From Streptomyces sp. NBC_00490 (lineage in GTDB: Bacteria > Actinomycetota > Actinomycetes > Streptomycetales > Streptomycetaceae), in NCBI RefSeq assembly GCF_036013645.1, contig NZ_CP107869.1, positions 7,998,001 through 8,062,000 on the forward strand: DNA of 64,000 bases. The letters run 5' to 3'. Position numbers and translations under genes: made by a program. How positions within the stretch are numbered: position 1 is the first letter of the stretch; each line of letters opens with the position of its first letter. Positions 35,301-43,290 of this stretch are shown piece after piece. The notes under the pieces were generated by a model. That model ran no database searches. It had not been told where the DNA came from and saw only the letters and a program-made list of their open reading frames with translations.

Positions 35301-36017
35301 GGGCAGGTCGGCGTACCAGTCGTAGAACGACAGCAGTGTGCCGCCGATCAGCGAGTGGAACCGCGCCCCGGCGGCGAACGACGCCATCGACATCGCCGGG
35401 ATGGGCGAGAAGCCGGCGACGCGGTCGGGGCCGTATGCCTTGATCGTGTGCACCTGGGCGGCCGCGATCAGCTCGCTCACCTCGTCCCAGTCGGCGCGCA
35501 CCAGGCCGCCCTTGCCGCGGGCCCGCTTGTAGGCGCGGGCCTTGGCCGGGTCGCCGGTGATCTCGGCCCAGGCCGCCACCGGGTCGCCGAGGCGCTTGCG
35601 GGCCTCGCGCCACAGCTTCAGCAGCGTGCCGCGCACGTACGGGTAGCGGACCCGGCTGGGAGAGTAGGTGTACCAGGAGAACGATGCCCCGCGGGGGCAG
35701 CCGCGCGGCTCGTACTCGGGGCAGTCCGTGCCGATCGACGGGTAGTCGGTGGCTTGGTGCTCCCAGGTGATGATGCCGTCCTTGACGTACACCATCCACG
35801 AACACGAACCGGTGCAGTTCACACCGTGGGTGGAACGCACCACCTTGTCGTGGGCCCACCGGTCCCGGTAGAAACTCTCCCACTTCGGGTCGCCTTCACC
35901 GAACACCGCTCGCCCGTCCGCGGACACCTCCCGGCGGGTCAGCAGCCTGCGGGCTGCCAGCGGCCAGCCCTCACCGGTGGGCGACGCCTGGCGCCGTGCG
36001 TTCTGATCGTTCTCCAT
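32319..36017 (-). CDS. narG: Respiratory nitrate reductase, alpha subunit (copy 1)
   Basis: 1,232 aa catalytic subunit reducing nitrate to nitrite at a Mo-bisMGD centre. The N-terminal FS0 cluster motif is HGVNCTGSC, with the histidine ligand typical of NarG. The molybdenum-ligating Asp is in SFYDWYADLP. ATG 36017 starts the family N-terminus; the frame is open to 36218 without a better start. There is no twin-arginine signal, so the enzyme faces the cytoplasm. The promoter region shared with the divergent hemerythrin gene contains GGGACC-TTT-GGTCCC. Confidence 0.96.
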   Translation of the reverse strand: MENDQNARRQASPTGEGWPLAARRLLTRREVSADGRAVFGEGDPKWESFYRDRWAHDKVVRSTHGVNCTGSCSWMVYVKDGIITWEHQATDYPSIGTDCPEYEPRGCPRGASFSWYTYSPSRVRYPYVRGTLLKLWREARKRLGDPVAAWAEITGDPAKARAYKRARGKGGLVRADWDEVSELIAAAQVHTIKAYGPDRVAGFSPIPAMSMASFAAGARFHSLIGGTLLSFYDWYADLPIASPQVFGDQTDVPEAADWWNAGYLIMWGSNIPVTRTPDAHFLTETRYNGTKVVAVSPDYADNVKHADEWVAPHPGTDGALAMAMGHVILREFLVDREVPYFQDYMRKFTDAPFLVTLREHEHGLVPDGFLTAADLGHDTEHAESKTVLLDGATGEPVVPNGSLGFRWGEAGRGRWNLDLGDVVPELSLLERAEETAEVALPRFDEGSTEGGSVLVRGVPVRRVGGRLVTTVFDLMLAQYGVARPGLPGNWPASYEDASEPYTPAWQETITSVPAEQAARIGREFARNAERTNGRSMIALGAGTNHWFHSDTIYRAFLALITMTGCQGVNGGGWAHYVGQEKVRPVTGQQHLSFAFDWQRPTRHMAGTSYWYLNSDQWRHEAFGPDELASPLGKGRFKGKAFADTLAQAVRLGWTPGHPGFNRNPLDLTDEAAAAGRPVAEHIVDELKSGRLRFAVEDPDDPANFPRVLTVWRANLLGSSGKGNEYFLRHLLGTDAAVRSEQTPSEGRPKEVVWREEAPEGKLDLLVTMDFRMTSTSLLSDVVLPAATWYEKDDLSSTDMHPFVHAFTPAIAPPWQARTDYDMFLTMADKFSELAADHLGTRTDVLAVPLLHDTPDELAQPGGVVRDWKAGECEPVPGRTMPKLVVIERDYAAIAQKMRAVGPLLDTLGTTTKGVTVHPNQEIDDLRHRNGTVRDGIAAGRPSLATASDMCEAILALSGTTNGRLATEGFRELERQTGSEGLVELAAEREADRITFADTRTQPRSVMTSYEWSGSETGGRRYSPFVINTEHKKPWHTLTGRQHFFVQHDWIAELGEQLPVYRPPLNTPRHYGDEQLREDGRAEVTVRYLTPHSKWSIHSNYQDNKYMLDLSRGGPTIWMSTADAEKIGVKDNEWIEAYNRNGVVAARAVVTHRMPEGTVYMYHAQDRNVNVPKTEVSGKRGGIHNSLTRLLLKPTHLAGGYAQFTYAFNYYGPTGNQRDEVTVIRRRSQQVEY

Positions 36018-36110
36018 GGCTGGGAACGCTAGAAGGCGCAGGCCATGGTGCACCTGGGGCTGGCGGTCCCTGCCGGATGACCTTCCGGCCCCATCTGGCC
36101 GGTCGTAGTA

Positions 36111-36125
36111 GGGACCTTTGGTCCC
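36111..36125. promoter_or_regulatory. Perfect GGGACC-TTT-GGTCCC palindrome upstream of narG copy 1
   Basis: Fully complementary 6-bp arms around TTT. It is centred 101 bp before the narG ATG, in the 401-bp divergent region shared with the hemerythrin-DUF2249 gene. It is closest to the mycobacterial DevR half-site but has a 3-bp centre instead of 2. A second GC-rich inverted repeat (CCGGCC-N6-GGCCGG, 36085-36102) lies beside it. Confidence 0.6.
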
Positions 36126-36418
36126 CGTACTGGGGTCCGGTCGGCGGGGGCGTCGGCTGCGCCCGGCGTGCATGCTGGGCACTGATCGAACCGCAGATGC
36201 CCATCTGTACGACCGCATTCCGTGCCTGCCTGGCGGCCGATTCCCCCGTCCCTGGCCGCCGCAGGTGCAGCGCGTACGGCGCGTGGCGCCCGGTTCGGTC
36301 GAGCGTCCGGCCGCTCACCGCGGCCGGACGCGGCATCCGCCCCGAGAGTCGGCACCCGGAATGCCATCCCCACCCGCATCGGCCGGCCGCGCCGGCCCGA
36401 CCTGCTGGAGACACGACC

Positions 36419-37249
36419 ATGAGCGTGCTCACCCTCGCCTCGGACCCGCAGGACGCCACAGCCCTTGAAGGTGCGGAGGCGCACCACGCCCGCCTGGCCG
36501 GGGAGCTGGCCGGACGAGTGAAGATGCTGCTCACGGCCGTGGACCGCGACCCGGGCGCCGCCGAGAAGATCCACGCCGGTCTCGTCACCTTCTGCGACCG
36601 CTCGCTGCTGCCGCACGCGGCAGCGGAGGAAGCCGTGCTCTACCCCGTCGCGCACGGCATGCCCGAGGCCCGTCTGCTGATCGAGAGCCTGATCGGCGAA
36701 CACCGCTGTCTGACCGCGCTCGTCGACGCGCTGCGCGCCGCACCCAGCCCGGCGGGGGCGGCGGCCGACGCGCGGGCCCTGCAGGTGCTCTTCGAGGAGC
36801 ACGTGGCCAAGGAGAACGGCCTCGTGCTGCCGCTGCTCGCCATGACGCCCGAGGTCTGTCTGGCGGAGCTGCTCGCGGACATGCACCACCGGCTCGCGAG
36901 TGACGTGTCCGCCGCGGGCGCCCAAGGAGATCAGAACATCAAGGAGGGACAGGACATGCAAGAGCAGATCGAGGAGACGGGCGGCTGCGGCGGAGTCTGC
37001 GCCTGTGGTGGCACGGAGGAGACGGCCGAACCCGAACTGGACGTGCGGGAGGTGCCGCACGCCCTGCGCCACGCCACGGTCTTCGGCGCGCTGGACGCCG
37101 TTCCGGCGGGCACCGCGATGGTGCTGGTCGCCCCGCACGACCCGCTGCCGCTGCTCGCGCAGATCGAACAGCGCAGCCCCGGCACGTTCTCGGTGGAGTA
37201 CCTGGAGCGCGGCCCCGAAGCCTGGCGGCTGCGGCTCAGCCACCGCTGA
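36419..37249 (+). CDS. Hemerythrin-DUF2249 fusion protein
   Basis: 276 aa. The N-terminal hemerythrin four-helix bundle (about 15-165) has di-iron motifs EAHHARLAGEL, HAAAEEAVLYP, GEHRCLTALVD and FEEHVAKENGLVLP. A Cys/Gly linker (GGCGGVCACGG) leads to a DUF2249 domain (about 205-276, starting LDVREVPHALRHA). Hemerythrins bind O2 or NO; DUF2249 is often found near denitrification genes. A role in NO or O2 sensing or buffering beside nitrite reductase is likely but inferred. GGAG precedes ATG 36419; the frame is open further upstream. Confidence 0.88.
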   Translation: MSVLTLASDPQDATALEGAEAHHARLAGELAGRVKMLLTAVDRDPGAAEKIHAGLVTFCDRSLLPHAAAEEAVLYPVAHGMPEARLLIESLIGEHRCLTALVDALRAAPSPAGAAADARALQVLFEEHVAKENGLVLPLLAMTPEVCLAELLADMHHRLASDVSAAGAQGDQNIKEGQDMQEQIEETGGCGGVCACGGTEETAEPELDVREVPHALRHATVFGALDAVPAGTAMVLVAPHDPLPLLAQIEQRSPGTFSVEYLERGPEAWRLRLSHR

Positions 37250-37353
37250 TCCAAAAGCCACTCCAACCTCCAGGCGGCGCGCGGACGTTGTTCCACCCGG
37301 CGCGCTCGCGCCGCCGTACCCGCAGCACACGAGCAAAGAAGGAAGGACACGTC

Positions 37354-37857
37354 ATGGACGGATCCCGCCGTCGGGCCGGAACCCTGCTCGGGACGGTCGG
37401 CGCGGCCCTGATGGTCGCCGGACCGGTCATGCTGCTGCGCGGCCGCAGCGGCAGGAAGGAGATCCGTGCCGAGCTGGCTGACCAGAAGATCACCTTCCCC
37501 GAGCGCGGGCTGCCTGCCGAACTCGCCGCCTACGCCGGCCGGCCCGTAAAAACCGGCCCCGAGGCGCACGCCTACGCCGAGTTCATCAAGGGCAATCTCG
37601 CCCACGCCACCGGCGGCCGCACCTATGCCGAGATCACAGCGGAGCTGCACGCAGCGGGAGGCGACGACGAGAAGCTCTCCAAGTTGCGCCAGACCGCGTT
37701 CATGGGCCAGTCCCTGCGCGCCTCGCTGATGTCCGCCTACCAGGCATGGCACCTCACCACCCTGGTCACGGGCCTGGGCACCGCACTGACCGGCCTGGGA
37801 GCCGCGCTGGTGGTCACCGCGGACGCCCTGGCACCCTGCTCCCCGAACCACCCCTGA
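37354..37857 (+). CDS. Small membrane protein of unknown function
   Basis: 167 aa with hydrophobic segments near residues 8-28 and 137-158 and a soluble helical middle (ITAELHAAGGDDEKLSKLRQ). I do not recognise the family. GGAAGGA lies six bases before the ATG. It follows the hemerythrin gene on the same strand by 104 bp and precedes the nitrite reductase unit. Confidence 0.7.
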   Translation: MDGSRRRAGTLLGTVGAALMVAGPVMLLRGRSGRKEIRAELADQKITFPERGLPAELAAYAGRPVKTGPEAHAYAEFIKGNLAHATGGRTYAEITAELHAAGGDDEKLSKLRQTAFMGQSLRASLMSAYQAWHLTTLVTGLGTALTGLGAALVVTADALAPCSPNHP

Positions 37858-37946
37858 TCACGCCCGGCCTGGGGAACAGGGCCGCTCGCGGGCGTCCCCG
37901 GGCAGGGCGTCGGCTTCCCGACAGCCCAGTCCCCCCTTTCCGAAGA

Positions 37947-37982
37947 GGGACCATCGGCCCTGCCAGAGAAGACCATCGGCCG
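37947..37982. promoter_or_regulatory. Tandem DevR-type boxes upstream of the radical SAM-nirK operon
   Basis: GGGACCATCGGCCC (37947-37960) and a weaker copy AAGACCATCGGCCG (37969-37982) repeat the ACCATCGGCC core 22 bp apart, two helical turns. They lie in the 342-bp gap before the radical SAM gene. Confidence 0.6.
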
Positions 37983-38199
37983 CCGCGCCGACCACCCCCG
38001 CCGGTGGATGCTGACGGCGACCGATCCGGAGGTATCCCGTGCACCACCACATCGACCGCCCTCGAGGCCGATTCCACCGCTGTCGCTCGCGGTGGGTGCC
38101 GCGCCCCGTCCGGCCCGGTCACCGTCCGGCCGCCCGCCTCGTCTGCCCTGACTCCAGGGCGGCCGGACACAGCCCCGGGTCGCTGGGAAGGACCGCGCG

Positions 38200-39474
38200 A
38201 TGAGCGCCGCCCCCCATGCCATCCGCCGCCAGCGCCACGACGCGGCCGACCGGCCCTTCATCGTCATCTGGGAGTCCACCCGGGCCTGCCCGCTGGCCTG
38301 CCGCCACTGCCGCGCCGAAGCCGTACCCGACCGCGACCTGCGGGAGCTGGACACCGCCGCCGCCAAGGACCTGCTGGACCAGGTGGCCGCTTTCGGACAG
38401 CCCGCCCCGCTGTTCGTGATCACCGGCGGCGACCCGTTCCAGCGCTCCGACTTGACCGAACTCATCGCCTACGGCAGGGAGATCGGGGTCCGGGTGGCGG
38501 TGTCCCCTTCCGGCACGCCGACGCTCACCGAGGAGCGGTTGCGGGCCGTGCACGCCGCGGGCGCGTCCGGGCTCTCGCTCAGCCTGGACGGCTCCACCGC
38601 CGCACTCCACGACGACTTCCGCGGGGTGCCCGGGGTGTTTCGCTGGACCCTGGACGCCTGGGACACCGCACGCGCCCTCGGCATGAAGGTGCAGATCAAC
38701 ACCACGGTCGCCCGGCACAACCTGCACGACCTCCCTGACATCGTCCGCCTCGTCGCCGACCACGGAGCGATGCTGTGGAGCGCCTTCTTCCTCGTGCCCA
38801 CCGGCCGCGGCCGCACCCTCGGCGCGCTGACCGCCGGCGAGGTCGAAGACGTCCTCAACTTCGTCTACGACATGGGCCTGACCATCCCCGCCAAGACCAC
38901 CGAGGCCCACCACTTCCGCCGCGTCGCCCTGCAACGCCAGGTCCTCGCCGACGCCGGCGACGACCACGTGGCGGTGCTCGGACTCGGGGACCTCTACCGG
39001 GAGCTGACCGACCGGGCCGCGGTCCTGGGCCTGTACGCCGCCACGCGCCGGGTACGGCGACCGCCGCTGGACGTCAACGCGGGCCGCGGCTTCGTCTTCG
39101 TCTCGCACACCGGCACCGTGCACCCCAGCGGCTTCCTGCCGCTGAGCGCGGGAAGCGTCCGCAGGACGCCGCTGACGTCGATCTACCGCACCTCACCGCT
39201 GTTCACCGCCCTGCGTGCCCCCGACATGCTCGGCGGCCGCTGCGGGGCGTGCGAGTTCCGCCGGGTCTGCGGCGGTTCGCGCTCCCGCGCCTACGGCGTC
39301 ACCGGCGACCCGTACGCCGAAGAGCCGTGGTGTGGCTACATTCCCGGCTCCTTTCCGCACCAGCGGGAACTGGCCGCACTGCTGTCCGGCGGCGCGGGCA
39401 CGGAACCCCTCGTTCGTCCCCGCCCGACCGGCGCCCCCGGCGGCAAGGAGCACCATGTACAGCAAGAACCATGA
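38200..39474 (+). CDS. Radical SAM/SPASM protein next to nitrite reductase
   Basis: 424 aa. CX3CX2C cluster at C30, C34, C37 (CPLACRHC). The C-terminal SPASM-like cysteines are CGACEFRRVCGG and a final Cys near EEPWCGY. The layout resembles the haem-biosynthesis (AhbD/NirJ) and TIGR04053 branches of the family. It overlaps nirK by 20 nt, so the two are co-expressed. A role in a haem or quinone-like cofactor or protein modification for the fusion enzyme downstream is inferred. The substrate is not known. Confidence 0.85.
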   Translation: MSAAPHAIRRQRHDAADRPFIVIWESTRACPLACRHCRAEAVPDRDLRELDTAAAKDLLDQVAAFGQPAPLFVITGGDPFQRSDLTELIAYGREIGVRVAVSPSGTPTLTEERLRAVHAAGASGLSLSLDGSTAALHDDFRGVPGVFRWTLDAWDTARALGMKVQINTTVARHNLHDLPDIVRLVADHGAMLWSAFFLVPTGRGRTLGALTAGEVEDVLNFVYDMGLTIPAKTTEAHHFRRVALQRQVLADAGDDHVAVLGLGDLYRELTDRAAVLGLYAATRRVRRPPLDVNAGRGFVFVSHTGTVHPSGFLPLSAGSVRRTPLTSIYRTSPLFTALRAPDMLGGRCGACEFRRVCGGSRSRAYGVTGDPYAEEPWCGYIPGSFPHQRELAALLSGGAGTEPLVRPRPTGAPGGKEHHVQQEP

Positions 39475-42073
39475 CCCAGGTGCCGGCGATGGCCCACCGC
39501 CCAGCAGGTTCAAGGCGTCCGGTCTGCGCAGCCGGCACCTGGCCGCACACGTCGTAGTCGCGGTCTGGGTGGTGCTCGCGTTGCTGGCGGCGAGCACCCA
39601 GCAGACGCTGCCCGTGGCCCGCTGGCTGGCCATCCACCTGTTCCTGCTCGGCGCCGCCACCACCGCCATCGTGGTGTGGAGCGAGCACTTCGCCGTCGCC
39701 ATGCTGCACGCCCCGCTGCCCGACCGGCGGTGGAGCAACGCCCGGCTGGCCGGCCTCAACACAGGGGTCGCGGGCGTGCTCACCGGCGTGTGGGCCGACC
39801 TGCCGGTCCTGACCGGTGCCGGGTGCGTGCTGCTGGTCACCGCGGTCGGCGCGCACCTGGGGGTGCTGGTCCGCATGGGCCGGGGTGCACTGGGCGGACG
39901 ACTCGCCCCGATCGCCGACTACTACCGGGCCGCCGCGGCGGCACTGATCATCGGCGCGGTGCTGGGCTGGCTGCTGGCCACCGGCAAAGCCGGACCCGGG
40001 CACTACACCGGGCTGAAGCTGGCCCACGTGCACGTCACCCTCCTCGGCTGGATCGGACTGCCCGTGCTGGGCACGCTGTTCATGCTCTGGCCCACCGTGC
40101 TGGGCGTCCGCATGGCCGAGAACACCACCCGGCTGGCGCGACGGGTACTGGCGCTGACCGGGGGCGGCCTGCTGACCGCGGTCGCTGGGCTGACGGCCGG
40201 ATGGCGCCCCGCCGCCGTACTCGGCATCGCCGGCTACACGGTCGGCGTCGCCGTCGCGGCGCAGCTGTTCGCGCGCACCGTGCGTCGACGGCCCGCGATC
40301 TCGGCGGCCGCCGCGTGGATGCTGGCCGCCGCCGCGGGATGGCTGGTCGTCGGCGTGGTCGTGGACCTGGTGGTGCTGGCCGCACGGCCGCTCGGCGAGA
40401 TACAGGACGACATCGGCTCACTGGTCCCGGTGCTGCTCGTCGGCCTCGTAGCGCAGGTCCTCATCGGTGCCCTCACCTACCTGCTGCCCATCGTGCTGGC
40501 CAGTGGTCCCAAGGAACGAGCCGCGCTGCGGGCGGTACTCGAGCGGGGCTGGGCGCCACGGCTCGTCGTGCTCAACCTCGGCATAGTCCTGCTCGCGCTT
40601 CCGCTGCCCGGCCCTCTCGGCACAGTGGGCATGCTGCTCGCCGGCGCGGCCGGGGCCGCGTTCCTCGCCCTGGCCCTGCGCGTGCTCGTTCGCAGCGCAC
40701 GGGGGCTCCTCCAGGACGCGGACAAAGCCGGTGTGGCGCGACGCCCCGCTGTGTGGGGCACCGCCGTGGGCGCCGTAGTGACGGTGCTGGCCGTGCTCGT
40801 GGCCAACAGCGGTGGGGACACGAGCGGCGGGACGAGCGCGGCCGGGACGGCGGGTGCGGGCGCTGGAACCACCCGCACCGTCGCCGTCACCCTGGCCGAC
40901 ATGCGCATCCGTCCGGCCCGCGTCGAGGTCGCCGCGGGGACCGACCTGCGGCTGAAGGTCACCAACACCGACGCCCAGCGCCACGACCTCAAGGTCGAGG
41001 ACGGCCCGTCCACTCCCATGCTCGCCAAGGGCCACACCCGCGTACTCGACCTCGGGCAGGTCACCGAGGACCGTGAGGCGTGGTGCACCCTGCCGGGCCA
41101 CAAGGCGGCCGGGATGACCATGGACATCGTCGTCAAGGACGACACGGCAACAGTCAGCAGCGGACACGAGGGACACCCATCGGCCGCCGCCGACAGCGGC
41201 GGCCTGGATCTCTCCGCCGACTTCTCCTCCGGCTGGCAGCCACGCACCGCCGATCTCACCCCCGCGCCCGGTGGGACGGTCCACAAGGTCGAACTGCATG
41301 CCGCGCACACCACGGTCGAAGTGGCCCCGGGCGTGAAGCAGCAGATGTGGACGTTCGGCGGCACCGCACCCGGCCCCACCCTGCACGGAAAGGTCGGCGA
41401 CGTCTTCGAGGTCACCCTCGTCAACGACGACCCGTCCATGGGCCACGGCATCGACTTCCACGCCGGCTCCCTCGCCCCGGATCGCCCCATGCGCACGATC
41501 CAGCCCGGCGAGCGCCTGGTCTACCGTTTCCGAGCCGAGAAGGCCGGGGCATGGCTGTACCACTGCAGCACCGCACCGATGCTCCAGCACATGGGCAACG
41601 GCATGTACGGCGCCGTCATCATCGACCCGCCCGGCCTGAAGAAGGTTGACCACGAGTACGTGCTGGTCTCCTCCGAGCTCTACCTCGGCACCCCGGGCAG
41701 CACCGCCCAAGTGACCAAGATGCGCCAGAACACCCCGGACGCCTGGGCGTTCGACGGCATCGCCAACCAGTACACCCAGCGGCCCCTGAACGTGAAGGCC
41801 GGCGAGCGGGCCCGCTTCTGGGTCATCGCCGCAGGTCCCAGCGACGGCATCGCCTTCCACCTCGTCGGCACTGTCTTCGACACCGTGTACAAGGAGGGCG
41901 CCTACCTGCTCAAGCCGGACCAGGCGGGCGGCTCGCAGGTGCTGGACCTGGCCACGGCGCAGGGCGGCTTCGTCGAGACGACGTTCCCCGGGGCCGGCCA
42001 CTACGCGTTCGTCGACCACGACATGCGCCACGCCGAAGCCGGCGCGCACGGCATGGTGGAGGTGAGTGAGTAG
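39455..42073 (+). CDS. nirK: Membrane-anchored copper nitrite reductase fusion
   Basis: 872 aa in three parts. Residues about 28-430 form roughly twelve membrane helices with haem-type histidines H61 and H191/H193 (LAHVHVTLLGW), resembling stripped-down haem-copper oxidase subunit I domains. Residues about 472-560 are a cupredoxin with type 1 copper ligands (RHDLKVE...CTLPGHKAAGM). Residues about 585-872 are a two-domain NirK: catalytic Asp in HGIDFHAG, type 1 C704 (YHCSTAPMLQH), second catalytic His in FHLVGTVFD and type 2 His in GHYAFVDHD. It should reduce nitrite to NO outside the membrane, perhaps taking electrons directly from the membrane domain through the extra cupredoxin. AAGGAG precedes ATG 39455. 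Confidence 0.9.
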   Translation: MYSKNHDPGAGDGPPPSRFKASGLRSRHLAAHVVVAVWVVLALLAASTQQTLPVARWLAIHLFLLGAATTAIVVWSEHFAVAMLHAPLPDRRWSNARLAGLNTGVAGVLTGVWADLPVLTGAGCVLLVTAVGAHLGVLVRMGRGALGGRLAPIADYYRAAAAALIIGAVLGWLLATGKAGPGHYTGLKLAHVHVTLLGWIGLPVLGTLFMLWPTVLGVRMAENTTRLARRVLALTGGGLLTAVAGLTAGWRPAAVLGIAGYTVGVAVAAQLFARTVRRRPAISAAAAWMLAAAAGWLVVGVVVDLVVLAARPLGEIQDDIGSLVPVLLVGLVAQVLIGALTYLLPIVLASGPKERAALRAVLERGWAPRLVVLNLGIVLLALPLPGPLGTVGMLLAGAAGAAFLALALRVLVRSARGLLQDADKAGVARRPAVWGTAVGAVVTVLAVLVANSGGDTSGGTSAAGTAGAGAGTTRTVAVTLADMRIRPARVEVAAGTDLRLKVTNTDAQRHDLKVEDGPSTPMLAKGHTRVLDLGQVTEDREAWCTLPGHKAAGMTMDIVVKDDTATVSSGHEGHPSAAADSGGLDLSADFSSGWQPRTADLTPAPGGTVHKVELHAAHTTVEVAPGVKQQMWTFGGTAPGPTLHGKVGDVFEVTLVNDDPSMGHGIDFHAGSLAPDRPMRTIQPGERLVYRFRAEKAGAWLYHCSTAPMLQHMGNGMYGAVIIDPPGLKKVDHEYVLVSSELYLGTPGSTAQVTKMRQNTPDAWAFDGIANQYTQRPLNVKAGERARFWVIAAGPSDGIAFHLVGTVFDTVYKEGAYLLKPDQAGGSQVLDLATAQGGFVETTFPGAGHYAFVDHDMRHAEAGAHGMVEVSE

Positions 42074-42519
42074 TGGACACCGTCGGCTGGTGGTCCCTCG
42101 TGCGGTTCGCGCACGTGGCCGGCGCCGCCCTGTGGGTCGGTGGCCAACTGGCCCTGTCCCTGGTGATCCTGCCGCTGGCCCGCCACCTGCTCGACCCGGA
42201 GGCCAAGGACCGCTTCACCGCCGCGGCGGGACGCCGGTTCGGGATGCTGACCGGGGTGGTGTTCCTGCCCGTGCAGCTGGCCACCGGCTGGGCCATGGCC
42301 TGGCACCGGGGAGTCACCTGGGCTTCCCTCGCCGAACCCGGTTACGGCCGCACCCTGGCGACCAAACTCGCCCTGTTCGTGGTGGTGATGCTCGCCGCGG
42401 CCGGACACGGCATCGCCCACGCCAAAGGCCGCGCCGACCTGGCCCGGGCCCTGGCGGTCGTCTCTCTCGTCGGCTCCCTCGGGGTCGTCCTGCTGGCCAC
42501 CGCCCTGCCCGCCACTTGA
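42073..42519 (+). CDS. CopD-like integral membrane protein
   Basis: 148 aa with four predicted helices and the pattern VRFAHVAGAALWVGGQLALS seen in CopD/YozB-type domains, with conserved His in helices 1 and 4 (GHGIAHA). The GTG start overlaps the nirK TAG. It may help deliver copper to NirK or bind haem in its electron path. Confidence 0.8.
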   Translation: MDTVGWWSLVRFAHVAGAALWVGGQLALSLVILPLARHLLDPEAKDRFTAAAGRRFGMLTGVVFLPVQLATGWAMAWHRGVTWASLAEPGYGRTLATKLALFVVVMLAAAGHGIAHAKGRADLARALAVVSLVGSLGVVLLATALPAT

Positions 42520-42551
42520 CCCGCGGCCACGAAGAGAAGCGAGGAGGCAGC

Positions 42552-42780
42552 ATGCACACCCACGTCCTGCCGGACGCGGCCACCGTGGAGGCGCTCCTGG
42601 CGGCGGCCGTGACGGCCCCGTCGATCCACAGCACGCGAGCCCTGGCGGTTCCGCCTGGGCCCTGACCGCCAGGTGCTGGAGGTCCGTTCGGCGCCGGTGC
42701 GAACGCTGCCGCTTACCGACCCGATGCACCGCGCCCAGTACCTGCCCGGGGGCGGGCCGACAGACGGCAGGCCAGTCTGA
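42552..42780 (+). pseudogene. Nitroreductase (Acg-like) remnant
   Basis: ATG 42552 has a strong GAGGAGG site. The first frame reads an Acg-type start (LLAAAVTAPSIHST) and stops after 37 residues. The continuation WRFRLGPDRQVLEVRSAPVR, TLPLTDPMHRAQYL is in a neighbouring frame. A frameshift near 42640 is followed by truncation of the remaining 250 or so residues. The intact paralogue is at 20.3-21.3 kb. Confidence 0.75.
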
Positions 42781-42829
42781 AGCTGCGGCGCTGAACGGCC
42801 TGGCCTGCGGATCGGATATGCGTAAATCC

Positions 42830-42855
42830 GTGAATTGCGAAATTCTGCAATTCAC
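42830..42855. promoter_or_regulatory. Operator of ArsR-type regulator 1
   Basis: GTGAATTGC-N8-GCAATTCAC is a perfect 9-bp inverted repeat, strikingly AT-rich for this genome, about 95 bp before the ArsR-type gene at 42949. The same GAATTGC-N8-GCAATTC core lies before the second ArsR gene, so it is most likely the self-binding site of both regulators. Confidence 0.75.
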
Positions 42856-42948
42856 TACATGCTGTGTTAGTTATGTCCGCAAGTGGCCGCGGGCATGGCG
42901 CCAGACGACACCCCCGAGCTATCGGGGTGGTGAAGGGAGTCCCAGGTC

Positions 42949-43290
42949 GTGCCGGTTCCGCTGTATGAGGCCAAAGCTGAGTTCTTCCGGATGCTGGGGC
43001 ACCCGGTCCGCATACGCGCACTCGAGCTCCTGCAGGGTGGGCCGATGCCGGTACGTGACCTGCTGGCCGCGATCGAGATCGAGCCCTCGGGGCTCTCCCA
43101 GCAGCTCGCGGTCCTGCGCCGCTCGGGCATCGTCACCTCGGCCCGTGACGGCTCCACCGTGGTGTACGAGCTGGCAGGCGGGGATGTGGCGGAGCTGTTG
43201 CGGGCCGCGCGCCGGATCCTGACCGAGATGCTGGCCGGGCGGAACGAACTCTTGGAAGAGCTGCGGGAAGCCGAGGTCGGGAGTCCGTGA
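42949..43290 (+). CDS. ArsR-family transcriptional regulator 1
   Basis: 113 aa winged-helix protein (FFRMLGHPVRIRALELL; LSQQLAVLRRSGIVTS; DGSTVVYEL). It contains no cysteine at all, so it is not a thiolate metal sensor; the ligand is unknown. GTG start with GAAGGGA upstream. It overlaps the SulP transporter start by GTGA and probably controls that operon. It is a close paralogue of the regulator at 46.9 kb. Confidence 0.9.
   Translation: MPVPLYEAKAEFFRMLGHPVRIRALELLQGGPMPVRDLLAAIEIEPSGLSQQLAVLRRSGIVTSARDGSTVVYELAGGDVAELLRAARRILTEMLAGRNELLEELREAEVGSP

Noticed and set aside
32178..36032. 1,284-codon plus-strand open frame
   Set aside because: Antisense to narG copy 1, whose catalytic motifs are all present; the frame has no recognisable domain.
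36085..36102. CCGGCC-N6-GGCCGG beside the narG box as a second DevR site
   Set aside because: The spacing between half-sites differs from the consensus (6 instead of 4 between GGCC units), so it was not counted as a DevR-type box.
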